Positions 53,145 to 61,393 of a stretch of DNA of 64,000 nucleotides are shown here, one piece after another. Positions within the stretch are counted from its first letter, which is position 1. The number at the start of each line of letters is the position of its first letter. A program made the position numbers and the translations under genes. The stretch is from the NCBI GenBank assembly GCA_016795385.1, contig JAEUHI010000086.1, positions 62,001-126,000 on the forward strand, read 5' to 3'. The stretch is from Verrucomicrobiales bacterium (GTDB taxonomy: Bacteria > Verrucomicrobiota > Verrucomicrobiia > Verrucomicrobiales > DEV007). A model generated the notes under the pieces. That model searched no databases and had not been told where the DNA came from. It was given only the letters and a program-made list of their open reading frames with translations.

Positions 53145-54254
53145 TCAGACGGGCTTTTCGCCGGCGAAAAAGGCACGATGTCCCGCGATCATTTTCGCCT
53201 TGGCGTCCTCGTTGACGCCGAGGTCCCACTCGCCGCGCTCGGTCGTGCCGCCGAGGAGGATGCCATCGCGGCGCGGGAACATGTAGAGCATGCCCGCGGT
53301 GGTCAGGTAATCGACTTCGGGCTGCGGCAGGAGCACGCTGAGCTGGCCTTTGATGGGCGTCAGCTCCGTGTCGCCGACAAGTTCGCGTGCGCCGAGTCCG
53401 GTGCAATTGACGACGACGGGCTCGGGCAGGGATTCCACCTCACCTATTGTCACGAATCCGCGCACGACGAGCTTTCCTCCCATGATCATGAAATCCCGCA
53501 GCACCGCCTCGAGATAGACGGGTGTCTCGATGAAGAGCGTCGTGTAGCGCTGCACGTGATCGTAGGGAAAGGGATGCGTGCCGGGCGCGAGATCTTCGCG
53601 ATCGGGATACAAATCGGCGAGGGGGTCCTGGAGATATCCTTCGCTGAGTTTGTCGGAGCATCCGTAGGACTCGACCCAACTGACGCCATAATGCGAACCG
53701 ACGAGATCCTGGAAGTAGCGGTGGGCGAAACGCGCGGCCCGCTCGAAGCGGACCTCGAACTCCGGCGTGCGGCGATCGCGATCGGCGAGGGTGAAAGGCT
53801 GCCATTTCGCTCCGGCGATGTTCGACGTGGTCTGCGGAGGGAGATCCTTCGTGTAGATCGTCACGCTCTTGCCCGCCTTCTGCAGGAGCCGCGCCGTCGC
53901 GAGGCCCACCGCGCCACAGCCGATCACGGCGCAGGAGGACGTTTCTTCACGGAGCACTTCCTCGAGAGCCAGTTGTGCCGTGCCCCAGGAAAGTGTCACA
54001 CCACAGCCTCCATGCCCGTAATGATGGATGACGCGTTTCGATCCAATCCGCTCCTCCCTCACTACAAATCCTTCGGGACGGAAGGGCCGCAACCCCACCA
54101 CGGTGCGGATGATGCGATCTTCCTCGATGGTCACCGGGGCGAAACGGCGTTTCGTCACCACGGTCCCCGCCGGCGGCGAACAACCCGCCAGCCCGAGCGC
54201 GGCGAGCCCGGCGGAGCGGAGGAAATGGCGGCGGTGAAGGGAGCGGGAAGTCAT
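53145..54254 (-). CDS. D-amino-acid-oxidase-like FAD lipoprotein with apparently permuted motif order
   Basis: 369 residues. Twin-arginine signal with lipobox: HRRHFLRSAGLAALGLAGCS. The motif normally at the C-terminus of DAO comes first (residues 53-96: VGLRPFRPEGFVVREE, IHHYGHGGCGVTLSWGTA). The FAD-binding Rossmann start follows at 109-119 (AVIGCGAVGLATA), then NIAGAKWQPF, VVNCTGLGARELVG, and the protein ends after MLYMFPRRDGILLGGTTERG. In normal DAO the order is Rossmann, GGT, then VGLRP...HNYGHGG. The arrangement looks like a circular permutation. Predicted extracytoplasmic FAD enzyme oxidising D-amino acids or other amines. Confidence 0.85.
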   Translation of the reverse strand: MTSRSLHRRHFLRSAGLAALGLAGCSPPAGTVVTKRRFAPVTIEEDRIIRTVVGLRPFRPEGFVVREERIGSKRVIHHYGHGGCGVTLSWGTAQLALEEVLREETSSCAVIGCGAVGLATARLLQKAGKSVTIYTKDLPPQTTSNIAGAKWQPFTLADRDRRTPEFEVRFERAARFAHRYFQDLVGSHYGVSWVESYGCSDKLSEGYLQDPLADLYPDREDLAPGTHPFPYDHVQRYTTLFIETPVYLEAVLRDFMIMGGKLVVRGFVTIGEVESLPEPVVVNCTGLGARELVGDTELTPIKGQLSVLLPQPEVDYLTTAGMLYMFPRRDGILLGGTTERGEWDLGVNEDAKAKMIAGHRAFFAGEKPV

Positions 54255-54266
54255 GATCGGAGTGCC

Positions 54267-54653
54267 TTACATTTTCCCGAACCAGGCCTTGGCCTCGGGC
54301 TTGAGCCAGAAAAGGAGCAAAGGCACGCACGCGAGGAGAAAACAGGCACTCGTCATTCCGATGCAGATGAGCACGAAGTCGAAGACCCAGACCCACGGAC
54401 GCCGCGGAAGAAAAAATGGCATCAGGAAGAGGATGAAAAGAACAAGCCCCATTACGAGGAACATCACGCCCGTGACGACGGCTTGCGTTTTATCCATTTC
54501 AAGTTCGGAAGGCTCCATCAGGAAAAAGGGGAGACAAAACGCCGAGACCGCCAGATAAAGCAGGCATAGGACCCCGCAGTAGACGTAAAACCAACCCACG
54601 ACGGGCGGGCGATCGGCGGGAATGGAGGGGGGCGAGAGCGGCTGCAGGTCCAT
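54267..54653 (-). CDS. Small four-helix membrane protein
   Basis: 128 residues with four hydrophobic segments (WFYVYCGVLCLLYLAVSAFC, VVTGVMFLVMGLVLFILFLM, VWVFDFVLICIGMTSACF, LLACVPLLLFWL). The frame is rich in Phe, Leu and Met, as expected of membrane protein. No family recognised. It lies 12 bp upstream of the oxidase gene and 43 bp after the large cytochrome gene, suggesting co-expression. Confidence 0.75.
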   Translation of the reverse strand: MDLQPLSPPSIPADRPPVVGWFYVYCGVLCLLYLAVSAFCLPFFLMEPSELEMDKTQAVVTGVMFLVMGLVLFILFLMPFFLPRRPWVWVFDFVLICIGMTSACFLLACVPLLLFWLKPEAKAWFGKM

Positions 54654-54696
54654 GGTTGGGAATATTACGGGGGCGGGGATGCCGGGGCAATCGCCT

Positions 54697-57585
54697 TCAT
54701 TCGATCTTTCCCCCCGCGAGAAGAAACGCGAGGAGGTCCTCGATTTCCTCCCGGGTCAAGGTATCGAGCAAAGCCGGCGGCATCGGCGAAACGGGCGATT
54801 CCTCCCAGGTGTCGATCTCGGCCTTCGCGATCGTGATGAGTTCAGCGGGGACGAAGGGATTGGTGGCGAGGATCAGCTTCGATTCGCGGAAATCGTTCTG
54901 CACGATACGACCCATCACGGTGGTGCCATCTTTCTTCGAGACGACGACATTGCGATGCACCTCGGCGACGACGGCGGAGGGATCGAGGATGGATTCCAGA
55001 AGATCGCGACGCGAAAAGCGATTCGCCACCATCGTCAGGTCAGGCCCCACAGGCAGACCGGTGGTGCCGGCGACATGGCATTTGGAACAGAGGGCGGCGT
55101 GGTAAAGTTCGCGTCCACGGGCGAAGTCGGGGCTTCGGTCGCCCGCGGCCGGAGCGGCGAGTTCATCGAGGGTCCAGTGTTTGACGTGAGCCCGCGGCGC
55201 CAGGGGCGGCTCTTCGGCAGCCGGGGTGGCGTGAAGCAGATCGGCGAAACGTTTTCTCTCCGCTTCATTGGGGACGGTGGCGAGGGCGGTTTCCTCCAGT
55301 GTCTGGAAGAAGGGCTGCATGAAGCGGTCGCCGTAGGAGAAACGCCGCGCGTGGGCGAGCGTGGCGAAGAAGATGTCTCGCTGTCCCGCGGTCCAACCGC
55401 GGTCGGCTTCGGAAAGGGCTTCGAGATAATGGAGCCGGTCGAGCTGTTGGGTCGATGAGGCGAGCCGCTCCATCGCATAGACCACCGCCTGCGGCGCATC
55501 GAGCCGGATGAGGGCGCGGGCGAGATCGCGCTGCACCTCGCGGGTCGGATCGGCACGCAAAGATTCGAGCTGGCTGATCACGGCGGCACGGTGCGTCTCG
55601 TCGGCAGGCGGGCCGGAGAGCTCGTGGATGCGGAGCACGGTCAGTTTCTCAATTCGCGATGAGGTGTTGGTCAGGGAGATTTTCGCGGCGGCGGCGGAAG
55701 CAGCGGCACGATCGGAGGCCTCGCCGGCGCGCACCAAGGCGAGGAGGGCATCAACTCCTCCTGTCGCAGGATCGAGCGCGCGCGCGCGCCAACCGGCCAC
55801 GGGTTGCCACTCCAGCGCGACCCGGGCGGCACTCCGGATCCACCGATCGGGACTGCCGAGATGCGGCCAAGCCTCGTCGATCGCCGCGGGATCAACGGAG
55901 CCGTGGAATCGCTCGAGCGAACGACGCAGTGCGCGCGCCTCTTCGGAAAAGCGGCGACGCGCGAGTTCCTGCTCCGATTTCTCCGCAAGTCCCGCGCTGC
56001 GCTCGCCGGTGTAACGCACGCGGAAGAGAGCCGACTTCGTCTTCCGGCCTCCCGTGACGAACCACATCGCACCTTCGCTGTCGAAGTCGAGGTCGGTGAC
56101 GTTGAGCGGACGTCCCTCGAGAAAGACTTCTCCGCTTGCGTGATAGCTTCCTCCGTGTGGCGTGAGATGCACGGCGACGATGCGACCGTAGGCCCAGTCG
56201 AGGGCATAGAGAGCGTCCCGCCAAGGCGCCGGGAAATGACTGCGCGTGCCGAACCTCACGCCCGTGGGTGATCCACGGCCGACATCGTAATTTGTTGGCA
56301 CATTGTCAGGGGCATGGATCTCAAAACTGCGGGTGTTGCCCCGATCCTGGTGCCAGCCGTAGTTCGCACCGGAGACGAGATGATGGATGCGCGTCGGACG
56401 ATAGAAGGGCAGACCGACGTCGCCCTCGTTGTCGGCGTCGTAAGTGAAGGGCTCGCCGTCCGCATTGAAAGCGATGCCGTAGGGATTGCGAAGGCCGCGA
56501 TTCATCGCCTCCCATATGACGGACCCATCGTCCGAAACTTCCGCGCGCACCCAGTGGCCGAGTTCTTTCGGCGCTCCGGACTCGGGACGGGCACGGCGGG
56601 GCGCGCCTCCCGGCACGGCGATGTCATCGCCGACAATGGCGTGGAGGTGACCATCGGGACCCACGGTGAGAGCATTGCGCCCATGCCCGGCACCACCTTC
56701 GGTGGACTGGACGAGTTTCACCTCATCGCCATCGAAGCGATCATTTCCGTTCGCGTCGCGCAGGACATAGAGCGCTTTCGCGTTGTTGGCGTGGGCATAG
56801 AGAACGTCACCCTTCCAAGCGAGACCGCGGCATTCGCGCAGGGTGTCCTCGATCGTCCCGGCGGCGAGAACTTCGTCCCCGTTGTCGGAGAGCGTCAGCC
56901 GGAGGAGACCTTTCTGCTCCTTGCCGATGAGGAGGCGCCCTTTCGCGTCAAAGGCGAGGCTCACCCACGAGTCCTCGTCTTCTCCCGCGTCGCGGACCTT
57001 CCGGATCTCGAAACCCGGCGGCAAGGGGGAAAGATTCACCGCATCCGGCTGATCGAGCGCTTCCTTCCACTGGTTGTATTCGGCGAAGGGACTGACGTCG
57101 GGCAGGCGATTGAGCTCCCATCGCACCGACTCCACCTCTCCTAACACCACCACATTCCCCCAATCGGAACCGGTGCGGACAACGATCGGCTTTTCTCCTG
57201 GCGCGATGCTTTCAAGTGCCGCCGCGATCGCCGACGGCCCCTCGACGCCGACCGCGTCCAGAACGATCGTGTTTTCCCCGACGACCAAGGCCTCCGTCAC
57301 CTCGATCTCGGCGGGCGGATCATAGGGATCCAGCGCGAGCACCTCGCGGCCGTTGAGGGTGACACGCAGTCCCGCAAAATCCGCAGTGACGCGCAGGATC
57401 GCACGATCCGCCTCCCGCGAAAGGGTGAAGCTCTTTTTCGCGGAGAACTCCCCTCCCCCGTCACGGTTTCCCTCCGCCGACCAGATCCAATCCGGAGCGG
57501 GTGGCGCTGCGTCGGCCGGAGACGCGGCGAGGGCGAACCAGAGGAATAGAAAGGGAGAGAACAAGCGGGACGTGGGATTCGCCAT
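54697..57585 (-). CDS. PVC-type membrane-bound dehydrogenase with C-terminal heme c domain
   Basis: 962 residues with a signal peptide (LFSPFLFLWFALAASPADA). An N-terminal beta-rich part (about 25-150) is followed by a glucose/sorbosone dehydrogenase-like propeller (about 195-525: DVLYAHANNAKALYVLRDAN, PYGIAFNADGEPFTYDADNE), a helical HEAT-like segment, and a heme c domain with CSKCHVAGTTGLPVGPDL at about residue 833. The end MPPALLDTLTREEIEDLLAF is typical of the PVC heme-binding family. It is extracytoplasmic and probably oxidises a sugar or alcohol. Confidence 0.92.
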   Translation of the reverse strand: MANPTSRLFSPFLFLWFALAASPADAAPPAPDWIWSAEGNRDGGGEFSAKKSFTLSREADRAILRVTADFAGLRVTLNGREVLALDPYDPPAEIEVTEALVVGENTIVLDAVGVEGPSAIAAALESIAPGEKPIVVRTGSDWGNVVVLGEVESVRWELNRLPDVSPFAEYNQWKEALDQPDAVNLSPLPPGFEIRKVRDAGEDEDSWVSLAFDAKGRLLIGKEQKGLLRLTLSDNGDEVLAAGTIEDTLRECRGLAWKGDVLYAHANNAKALYVLRDANGNDRFDGDEVKLVQSTEGGAGHGRNALTVGPDGHLHAIVGDDIAVPGGAPRRARPESGAPKELGHWVRAEVSDDGSVIWEAMNRGLRNPYGIAFNADGEPFTYDADNEGDVGLPFYRPTRIHHLVSGANYGWHQDRGNTRSFEIHAPDNVPTNYDVGRGSPTGVRFGTRSHFPAPWRDALYALDWAYGRIVAVHLTPHGGSYHASGEVFLEGRPLNVTDLDFDSEGAMWFVTGGRKTKSALFRVRYTGERSAGLAEKSEQELARRRFSEEARALRRSLERFHGSVDPAAIDEAWPHLGSPDRWIRSAARVALEWQPVAGWRARALDPATGGVDALLALVRAGEASDRAAASAAAAKISLTNTSSRIEKLTVLRIHELSGPPADETHRAAVISQLESLRADPTREVQRDLARALIRLDAPQAVVYAMERLASSTQQLDRLHYLEALSEADRGWTAGQRDIFFATLAHARRFSYGDRFMQPFFQTLEETALATVPNEAERKRFADLLHATPAAEEPPLAPRAHVKHWTLDELAAPAAGDRSPDFARGRELYHAALCSKCHVAGTTGLPVGPDLTMVANRFSRRDLLESILDPSAVVAEVHRNVVVSKKDGTTVMGRIVQNDFRESKLILATNPFVPAELITIAKAEIDTWEESPVSPMPPALLDTLTREEIEDLLAFLLAGGKIE

Positions 57586-57669
57586 CCAGGCATCGAAGCG
57601 GAAACCAGGAGAAAAGGCGAGCCTCTCTCCGGCACGTGATGACGCGCGGTGATGCGGATTTCACTCTCC

Positions 57670-57698
57670 TCAATACCCCTCGCTCTGCATCTTCTCGA
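57670..57698. repeat. Direct repeat, left copy, flanking the toxin-antitoxin cassette
   Basis: An exact 29-bp match to 58508-58536, the last nine codons and stop of the gcvH-like gene. It lies 85 bp upstream of the large cytochrome gene ATG. Spacing between copies is 838 bp, with the toxin-antitoxin genes between. Confidence 0.9.
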
Positions 57699-57747
57699 AG
57701 GGCGAGGTCGCGTTGACGCCCGTGGGATTACAAAGTAAGGTTCAGCG

Positions 57748-58002
57748 ATGAACGTGACCCTCGACATTCCAGACGATGTGCTCGCGGTGCTGCCCATTCC
57801 CGAAGCGGAGCGCGACGGTTACCTGCTTCTGGAAATCGCCTGTGCGTTGTATGCGCGTGATCTGCTAAGCCTCGGCAGGGCGGCTGAACTGGCCGGGATA
57901 CCGAAGGTCGCTTTTGGGCAAGAGATCGGTCGTCGTGGGATCACCCGCCACTACACCGAAGCCGAGCTGGAAGCCGATCTCGCCTATGGTCGTGGTCAGT
58001 GA
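57748..58002 (+). CDS. UPF0175 family antitoxin-like protein
   Basis: 84 residues (MNVTLDIPDDVLAVLPIPEA). The core LEIACALYARDLLSLGRAAE with AGIPKVAFGQEIGRRGI fits UPF0175, a ribbon/HTH-like DNA-binding antitoxin family that pairs with PIN-like toxins. It overlaps the next gene by 17 bp. The pair is bounded by 29-bp direct repeats and runs opposite to both neighbours. Confidence 0.9.
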   Translation: MNVTLDIPDDVLAVLPIPEAERDGYLLLEIACALYARDLLSLGRAAELAGIPKVAFGQEIGRRGITRHYTEAELEADLAYGRGQ

Positions 58003-58477
58003 CACCTCGCCGCTCTCGAATCTCGCGATCATCGGCAGGTTGGCGCTCTTGCCGGAGCAGTTCGGAGAAGTGTGGATCCCGCCCGCCGTGGTTCGGGAAT
58101 TGGATGCCTTGAGGTCGCCATCAGCCCAGACCGATCTCTCGGAGGCAATACAGAGAGGCTGGTTGATGCAAGTGCCGCTACCGTCGTCAGCTCCTTTTCC
58201 CGACGAACTTCGCGGACTCGATCCCGGGGAAACCGAGGCCCTGCGGCTGGCCCTGTCCGCCAAGACGAATGCCGTGCTGATGGATGAGAAGGAAGGCAGG
58301 CAATGCGCCGCCAGCCTCGGCATCACCACCATCGGCGGACTTGGAATCCTCATCTTCGCCCGGAGAACGGGCTCCATTTCTTCTTTACGCAACGAGATCG
58401 AAAAGCTCCGGCGGGATGCGGGCTTTTTCGTGGACAGGGACCTCGAAACGCGGGTTCTTGCGATGGTCGCCGAATGA
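57986..58477 (+). CDS. DUF3368 PIN-like toxin
   Basis: 163 residues from the ATG at 57986 (MVVVSDTSPLSNLAIIGRLA). First acidic residue is in VVSDTSPL; EVWIPPAVVRELDALR, LDPGETEALRLALSA and AVLMDEKEGRQCAASLGI give the other PIN-like positions. Expected to be an RNase toxin held by the UPF0175 antitoxin. An earlier in-frame start lies inside the antitoxin and has no family match. Confidence 0.9.
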   Translation: MVVVSDTSPLSNLAIIGRLALLPEQFGEVWIPPAVVRELDALRSPSAQTDLSEAIQRGWLMQVPLPSSAPFPDELRGLDPGETEALRLALSAKTNAVLMDEKEGRQCAASLGITTIGGLGILIFARRTGSISSLRNEIEKLRRDAGFFVDRDLETRVLAMVAE

Positions 58478-58507
58478 AGGTCGGCCGCTACCGGATTGTC
58501 GCTTCCG

Positions 58508-58536
58508 TCAATACCCCTCGCTCTGCATCTTCTCGA
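58508..58536. repeat. Direct repeat, right copy: 3' end of the gcvH-like gene
   Basis: Exact 29-bp match to 57670-57698; includes the TGA stop (58508-58510). Probably the original, since it is part of the intact gene. Confidence 0.9.
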
Positions 58537-58957
58537 TGAGAGCCTCGAGGTGTGCGACGTAGCCGTGGACATCCACGCTGGCCTCCTCCGGATCGCCATC
58601 GACCGCGTAGAGCCAGCCATCCTCGTAGGGTGAACTTTTCACGAGACACGCATCGACTTCGAGCAGCGGATTGCCACCGGCGAAGGCACCGTCCATCACG
58701 CAGTAGAGATCGCTCGCGGCCTTGAAACCCTCGACGTAGCCGATGTTCTGCCCCGAGGCGACCGGGGCTCCGACCGCCACTTCGTAGCGGGCCTCGACCA
58801 GTTCGCCGAGCATGCGGGTGGCGAATTTGGTAAAGCCGACGCGCCAGCGCCCCGGCACCGAGGGGTCCTCCATCATCCAATAGTGGCTGGGCGAATAGCG
58901 GAAGGCCGCGGGAAGGCGGGCGGAAAAACGCGCGTGCTTGAAGCGGACAAATTCCAT
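58508..58957 (-). CDS. GcvH-like lipoyl-carrier protein
   Basis: 149 residues from the ATG at 58957 (MEFVRFKHARFSARLPAAFR). The H-protein core is present: VGFTKFATRMLGEL, VEGFKAASDLYCVMDG with the lipoyl-accepting lysine, and SSPYEDGWLYAV. About 20 more N-terminal residues than E. coli GcvH, and moderately divergent. No gcvT or gcvP lie nearby; it follows the HpnD-like gene by 28 bp. It may serve glycine cleavage or another lipoyl-dependent step. Confidence 0.82.
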   Translation of the reverse strand: MEFVRFKHARFSARLPAAFRYSPSHYWMMEDPSVPGRWRVGFTKFATRMLGELVEARYEVAVGAPVASGQNIGYVEGFKAASDLYCVMDGAFAGGNPLLEVDACLVKSSPYEDGWLYAVDGDPEEASVDVHGYVAHLEALIEKMQSEGY

Positions 58958-58985
58958 CGAAGATCGGGAGCGGTACGGGATACGG

Positions 58986-59834
58986 TCAGGCGAGATATTT
59001 GGCGCGGAAAAACTCGGCGAGCGAGGCAAGCTTGCCGGGACGGTATCGCGTGTCATAGACACGGAAGCCATCGCGCTCCATCCCGTCGAGAATGCGGGTG
59101 TAGAGCCTTCGCATCAGCTCGGCGGAGCGCAGGGCCGTTTGGTCAGAGGCGGGCAGTTCCGTAAAGACGGCGAGGGATTCCCGGAAATGGGCGCGCGCCA
59201 CGGCCACGCCCCGGCGCATCACACGACGAAAATTTTCGGGATCCGGCGAGCCGGAAAGGATCGCGGCCTCGTCGAGTCCAAAATGATCGAGATCCTCGAG
59301 CGGCAGAAAGACGCGCCCCTGCGCCGCATCCTCGCCGACATCGCGGAGGATGTTCGTCCACTGGAGGGCGTAACCGAGCTCCTCGGCATACGCGCGCGCC
59401 GCCGGATCGGTGCAGCCGAAAAGATCGACACTGACGAGGCCGACGGCGCTGGCGACGCGGTAGCAATAATGGCGGAGATCCGCGGTCGTGGCAAAAGGAC
59501 GCGGCGCGAGATCCATCTCCATGCCTTCGAGGATGGCGAGCAGATCGGCCCGGTTCAGATCGCGCCTGAGGACGAGATCGGCGAACTGGCTCTCGATGCC
59601 CTCGCGCGGATCGGCGACCGCGCCCTCGACGAGACCGCGCCAGCGGTCGAGTCCGGCGCGGCGCTCTTCCGGGGTGAATCCCGGCTCGTCCACGAGATCA
59701 TCGACGACGCGGCAGAAAGCGTAGAAGACCTCCATGTCGCGCCGCTGCGGACGCGGCAGCACGGCGAGGGCAAAAGCGAGATTCGATCCGCTGCGGCGGA
59801 CGATCTCACGGGCGCTGGCGCTAGACGGGTTCAA
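58986..59834 (-). CDS. Squalene/phytoene synthase family protein, HpnD/HpnC-like
   Basis: 282 residues. Both Asp-rich motifs are present: FYAFCRVVDDLVDE near residue 40 and ALQWTNILRDVGEDA near 160, followed by GRVFLPLEDL. These bind the diphosphates of prenyl substrates via Mg2+. HpnC/HpnD/HpnE convert farnesyl diphosphate to squalene for hopanoids. No other hpn gene is in the window, so phytoene or squalene synthase role is not settled. Confidence 0.88.
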   Translation of the reverse strand: MNPSSASAREIVRRSGSNLAFALAVLPRPQRRDMEVFYAFCRVVDDLVDEPGFTPEERRAGLDRWRGLVEGAVADPREGIESQFADLVLRRDLNRADLLAILEGMEMDLAPRPFATTADLRHYCYRVASAVGLVSVDLFGCTDPAARAYAEELGYALQWTNILRDVGEDAAQGRVFLPLEDLDHFGLDEAAILSGSPDPENFRRVMRRGVAVARAHFRESLAVFTELPASDQTALRSAELMRRLYTRILDGMERDGFRVYDTRYRPGKLASLAEFFRAKYLA

Positions 59835-59887
59835 CGATGAGGGAGGTAAGATAGTCGGGGAGGGGCCAATGAGGAGGCGGACTGATA

Positions 59888-60095
59888 TCGAGCGAAGTAG
59901 AGGTGGCCTACAATCGAGCGCAAAAGTGGCGGCCTACGGAAGACACGGAAAACACGGAAAACACGGAAAACACGGAAAGACAAAAGACCGAGACGGATTC
60001 CGCAGGCATCATCGATGCCATTCCAATCACGGAGCTGGAACCGGCTTTTCCAGATTACTTCCGCGTATTCCGTGTGTTCCGTAGGCATCCTTCAC
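59888..60095. repeat. Dispersed inverted-repeat element, copy B
   Basis: Inverted relative to copy A. Left side GTGGCGGCCTACGGA (59926-59940) leads into four exact ACACGGAAA units; right side is TTCCGCGTATTCCGTGTG then TTCCGTAGG (60059-60085). Beyond the left arm, GCGCTCGATTGTAGGCC (read on the minus strand) matches the segment outside copy A's right arm. No gene is seen in the 289-bp gap. Confidence 0.8.
59943..59978. repeat. Four exact tandem copies of ACACGGAAA
   Basis: The 9-mer repeats four times without change inside copy B of the dispersed element. The same unit in reverse complement builds the right arm of copy A. Confidence 0.95.
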
Positions 60096-60123
60096 CGGAT
60101 CTGCATGAACGGATGAGGCGGGC

Positions 60124-61332
60124 TCAGTCGACGAAACCGAAGTGGTGACCGAAGGGGTAATAGACGAAGGCGGCGCGGCCGACGATGTTTTCCTCGGGCA
60201 CGACACCCCAGTTCCGCGAATCGGAGCTGTTCGCGCTGTTGTCGCCGAGCGCCCAGTATTCTCCCTTGCCGAGATTCGCGTGCCGCGCACCCAGGAGGGT
60301 ATAGCCGGTGTAATAACCCTCTTGGGACATCACGCGCACGATGCCCGGCTCGGTCGCGGGCTCGCCGTTCACCTTCAGGTAGGGAGGCTCGATCTCCAGT
60401 GTGTCGCCGGGCTCGCCGCCGATGCGCTTGATGTAATGCTGGGACCCGTGCCGGGGATCGATCCCGACCTGGATGCCATAGATGTTCTGCGTGTCGAAGA
60501 CGAAGACCTCGCCGCGCTCGGGTTTCTTGAAGTGATAGATCCACTTGTTCACGACGAGTTGGTCGCCCGTGTCGATGAATCCCTTGGCGATGGTGTCGCC
60601 CGCCTTGACCTCGAAGGTGCGGTTTGCGATCCGGTGGGTGAAGGGCCCCGTGTAGACGAGATCCTCGACACGGGATTTCGTCCCGGGAGCGCTGTAGACC
60701 CGGCCGTTTTTCGTCTTCAGGTAGGTGCGCGGGAAAAAGAGGAAGTGGGTCTTTTCGTAGATGTGTTGATCGTCGGCGATGATCACATCATCCTCCTTGG
60801 CGATCCACTCGACGTGGCTGCGGCCGTACCAGATCTTGTCCCAGATCCGTTGCGGCAGGGCCGGATAATCGTAATCATCCGGAGCGAACCGCTCACCCTG
60901 GGCGTTCATTTCCTTCGTCGGGTAGGCGATGATGCCGTTCAAGGTCGGCTGCATCGAGCCGGTCGGGATCTTGAACTGCTGGATGAAGTAGGCGCGGATC
61001 CCCATCGCGATGACGACGGCGACGAAGATCACCTCGATGTTCTCCTTCCAGGCGGAGGGTTTGTAGTCCTTCACCGACTTCTTGCAGAGATCGGTCAGCT
61101 CCTCGGCCATCACCTCGAGCTCACGACGCTTTTTTTCCGGCTCGTCGAGCGCGGCGAGGAAGGCGGCGTTTTTCGCGCGGATCTCCTCCTTGCTGGGCTC
61201 GTTGATGAGATCGTCGTTGTAACGGAGGAACTTCTTCACCCCTTTGACGAGCGACTTGCCCTCTTTCCGGCCGCCCTTGTCGAGCGGCAGCTCGGCGAGC
61301 TCTTCCTTGCTGGGTTTCTTGAAAAAGAACAT
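60124..61332 (-). CDS. lepB: Signal peptidase I with long cytoplasmic N-terminus
   Basis: 402 residues. A charged N-terminal region of about 100 residues precedes one membrane helix (IEVIFVAVVIAMGIRAYFI). The catalytic Ser is in FKIPTGSMQPTLNG, the Lys in YIKRIGGEPGD, and the family C-terminal box is EYWALGDNSANSSDSRNWG. It cleaves signal peptides on the outer face of the inner membrane. Longer than E. coli LepB owing to the N-terminus and an insert between the Ser and Lys regions. 61 bp downstream of lepA. Confidence 0.94.
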   Translation of the reverse strand: MFFFKKPSKEELAELPLDKGGRKEGKSLVKGVKKFLRYNDDLINEPSKEEIRAKNAAFLAALDEPEKKRRELEVMAEELTDLCKKSVKDYKPSAWKENIEVIFVAVVIAMGIRAYFIQQFKIPTGSMQPTLNGIIAYPTKEMNAQGERFAPDDYDYPALPQRIWDKIWYGRSHVEWIAKEDDVIIADDQHIYEKTHFLFFPRTYLKTKNGRVYSAPGTKSRVEDLVYTGPFTHRIANRTFEVKAGDTIAKGFIDTGDQLVVNKWIYHFKKPERGEVFVFDTQNIYGIQVGIDPRHGSQHYIKRIGGEPGDTLEIEPPYLKVNGEPATEPGIVRVMSQEGYYTGYTLLGARHANLGKGEYWALGDNSANSSDSRNWGVVPEENIVGRAAFVYYPFGHHFGFVD

Positions 61333-61350
61333 GGCGGGGACTCTCTGGTA

Positions 61351-61389
61351 TCTGATTTCTGATTTCCGACCTCTGACCTCCGATCTCCG
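61351..61389. repeat. Tandem heptamer TCYGAYY, five units, between lepA and lepB
   Basis: TCTGATT, TCTGATT, TCCGACC, TCTGACC, TCCGATC and a partial TCCG follow in phase. They occupy most of the 61-bp lepA-lepB gap, close to where a ribosome binding site for lepB would be. Confidence 0.85.
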
Positions 61390-61393
61390 TGCC

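Noticed and set aside
59831..60148. Small frames reading FRVFRVFRVFRVFRR or TENTENTENTE
   Set aside because: They are translations of the ACACGGAAA repeats. Similar shadow peptides come from copy A. No start context or family supports a gene.
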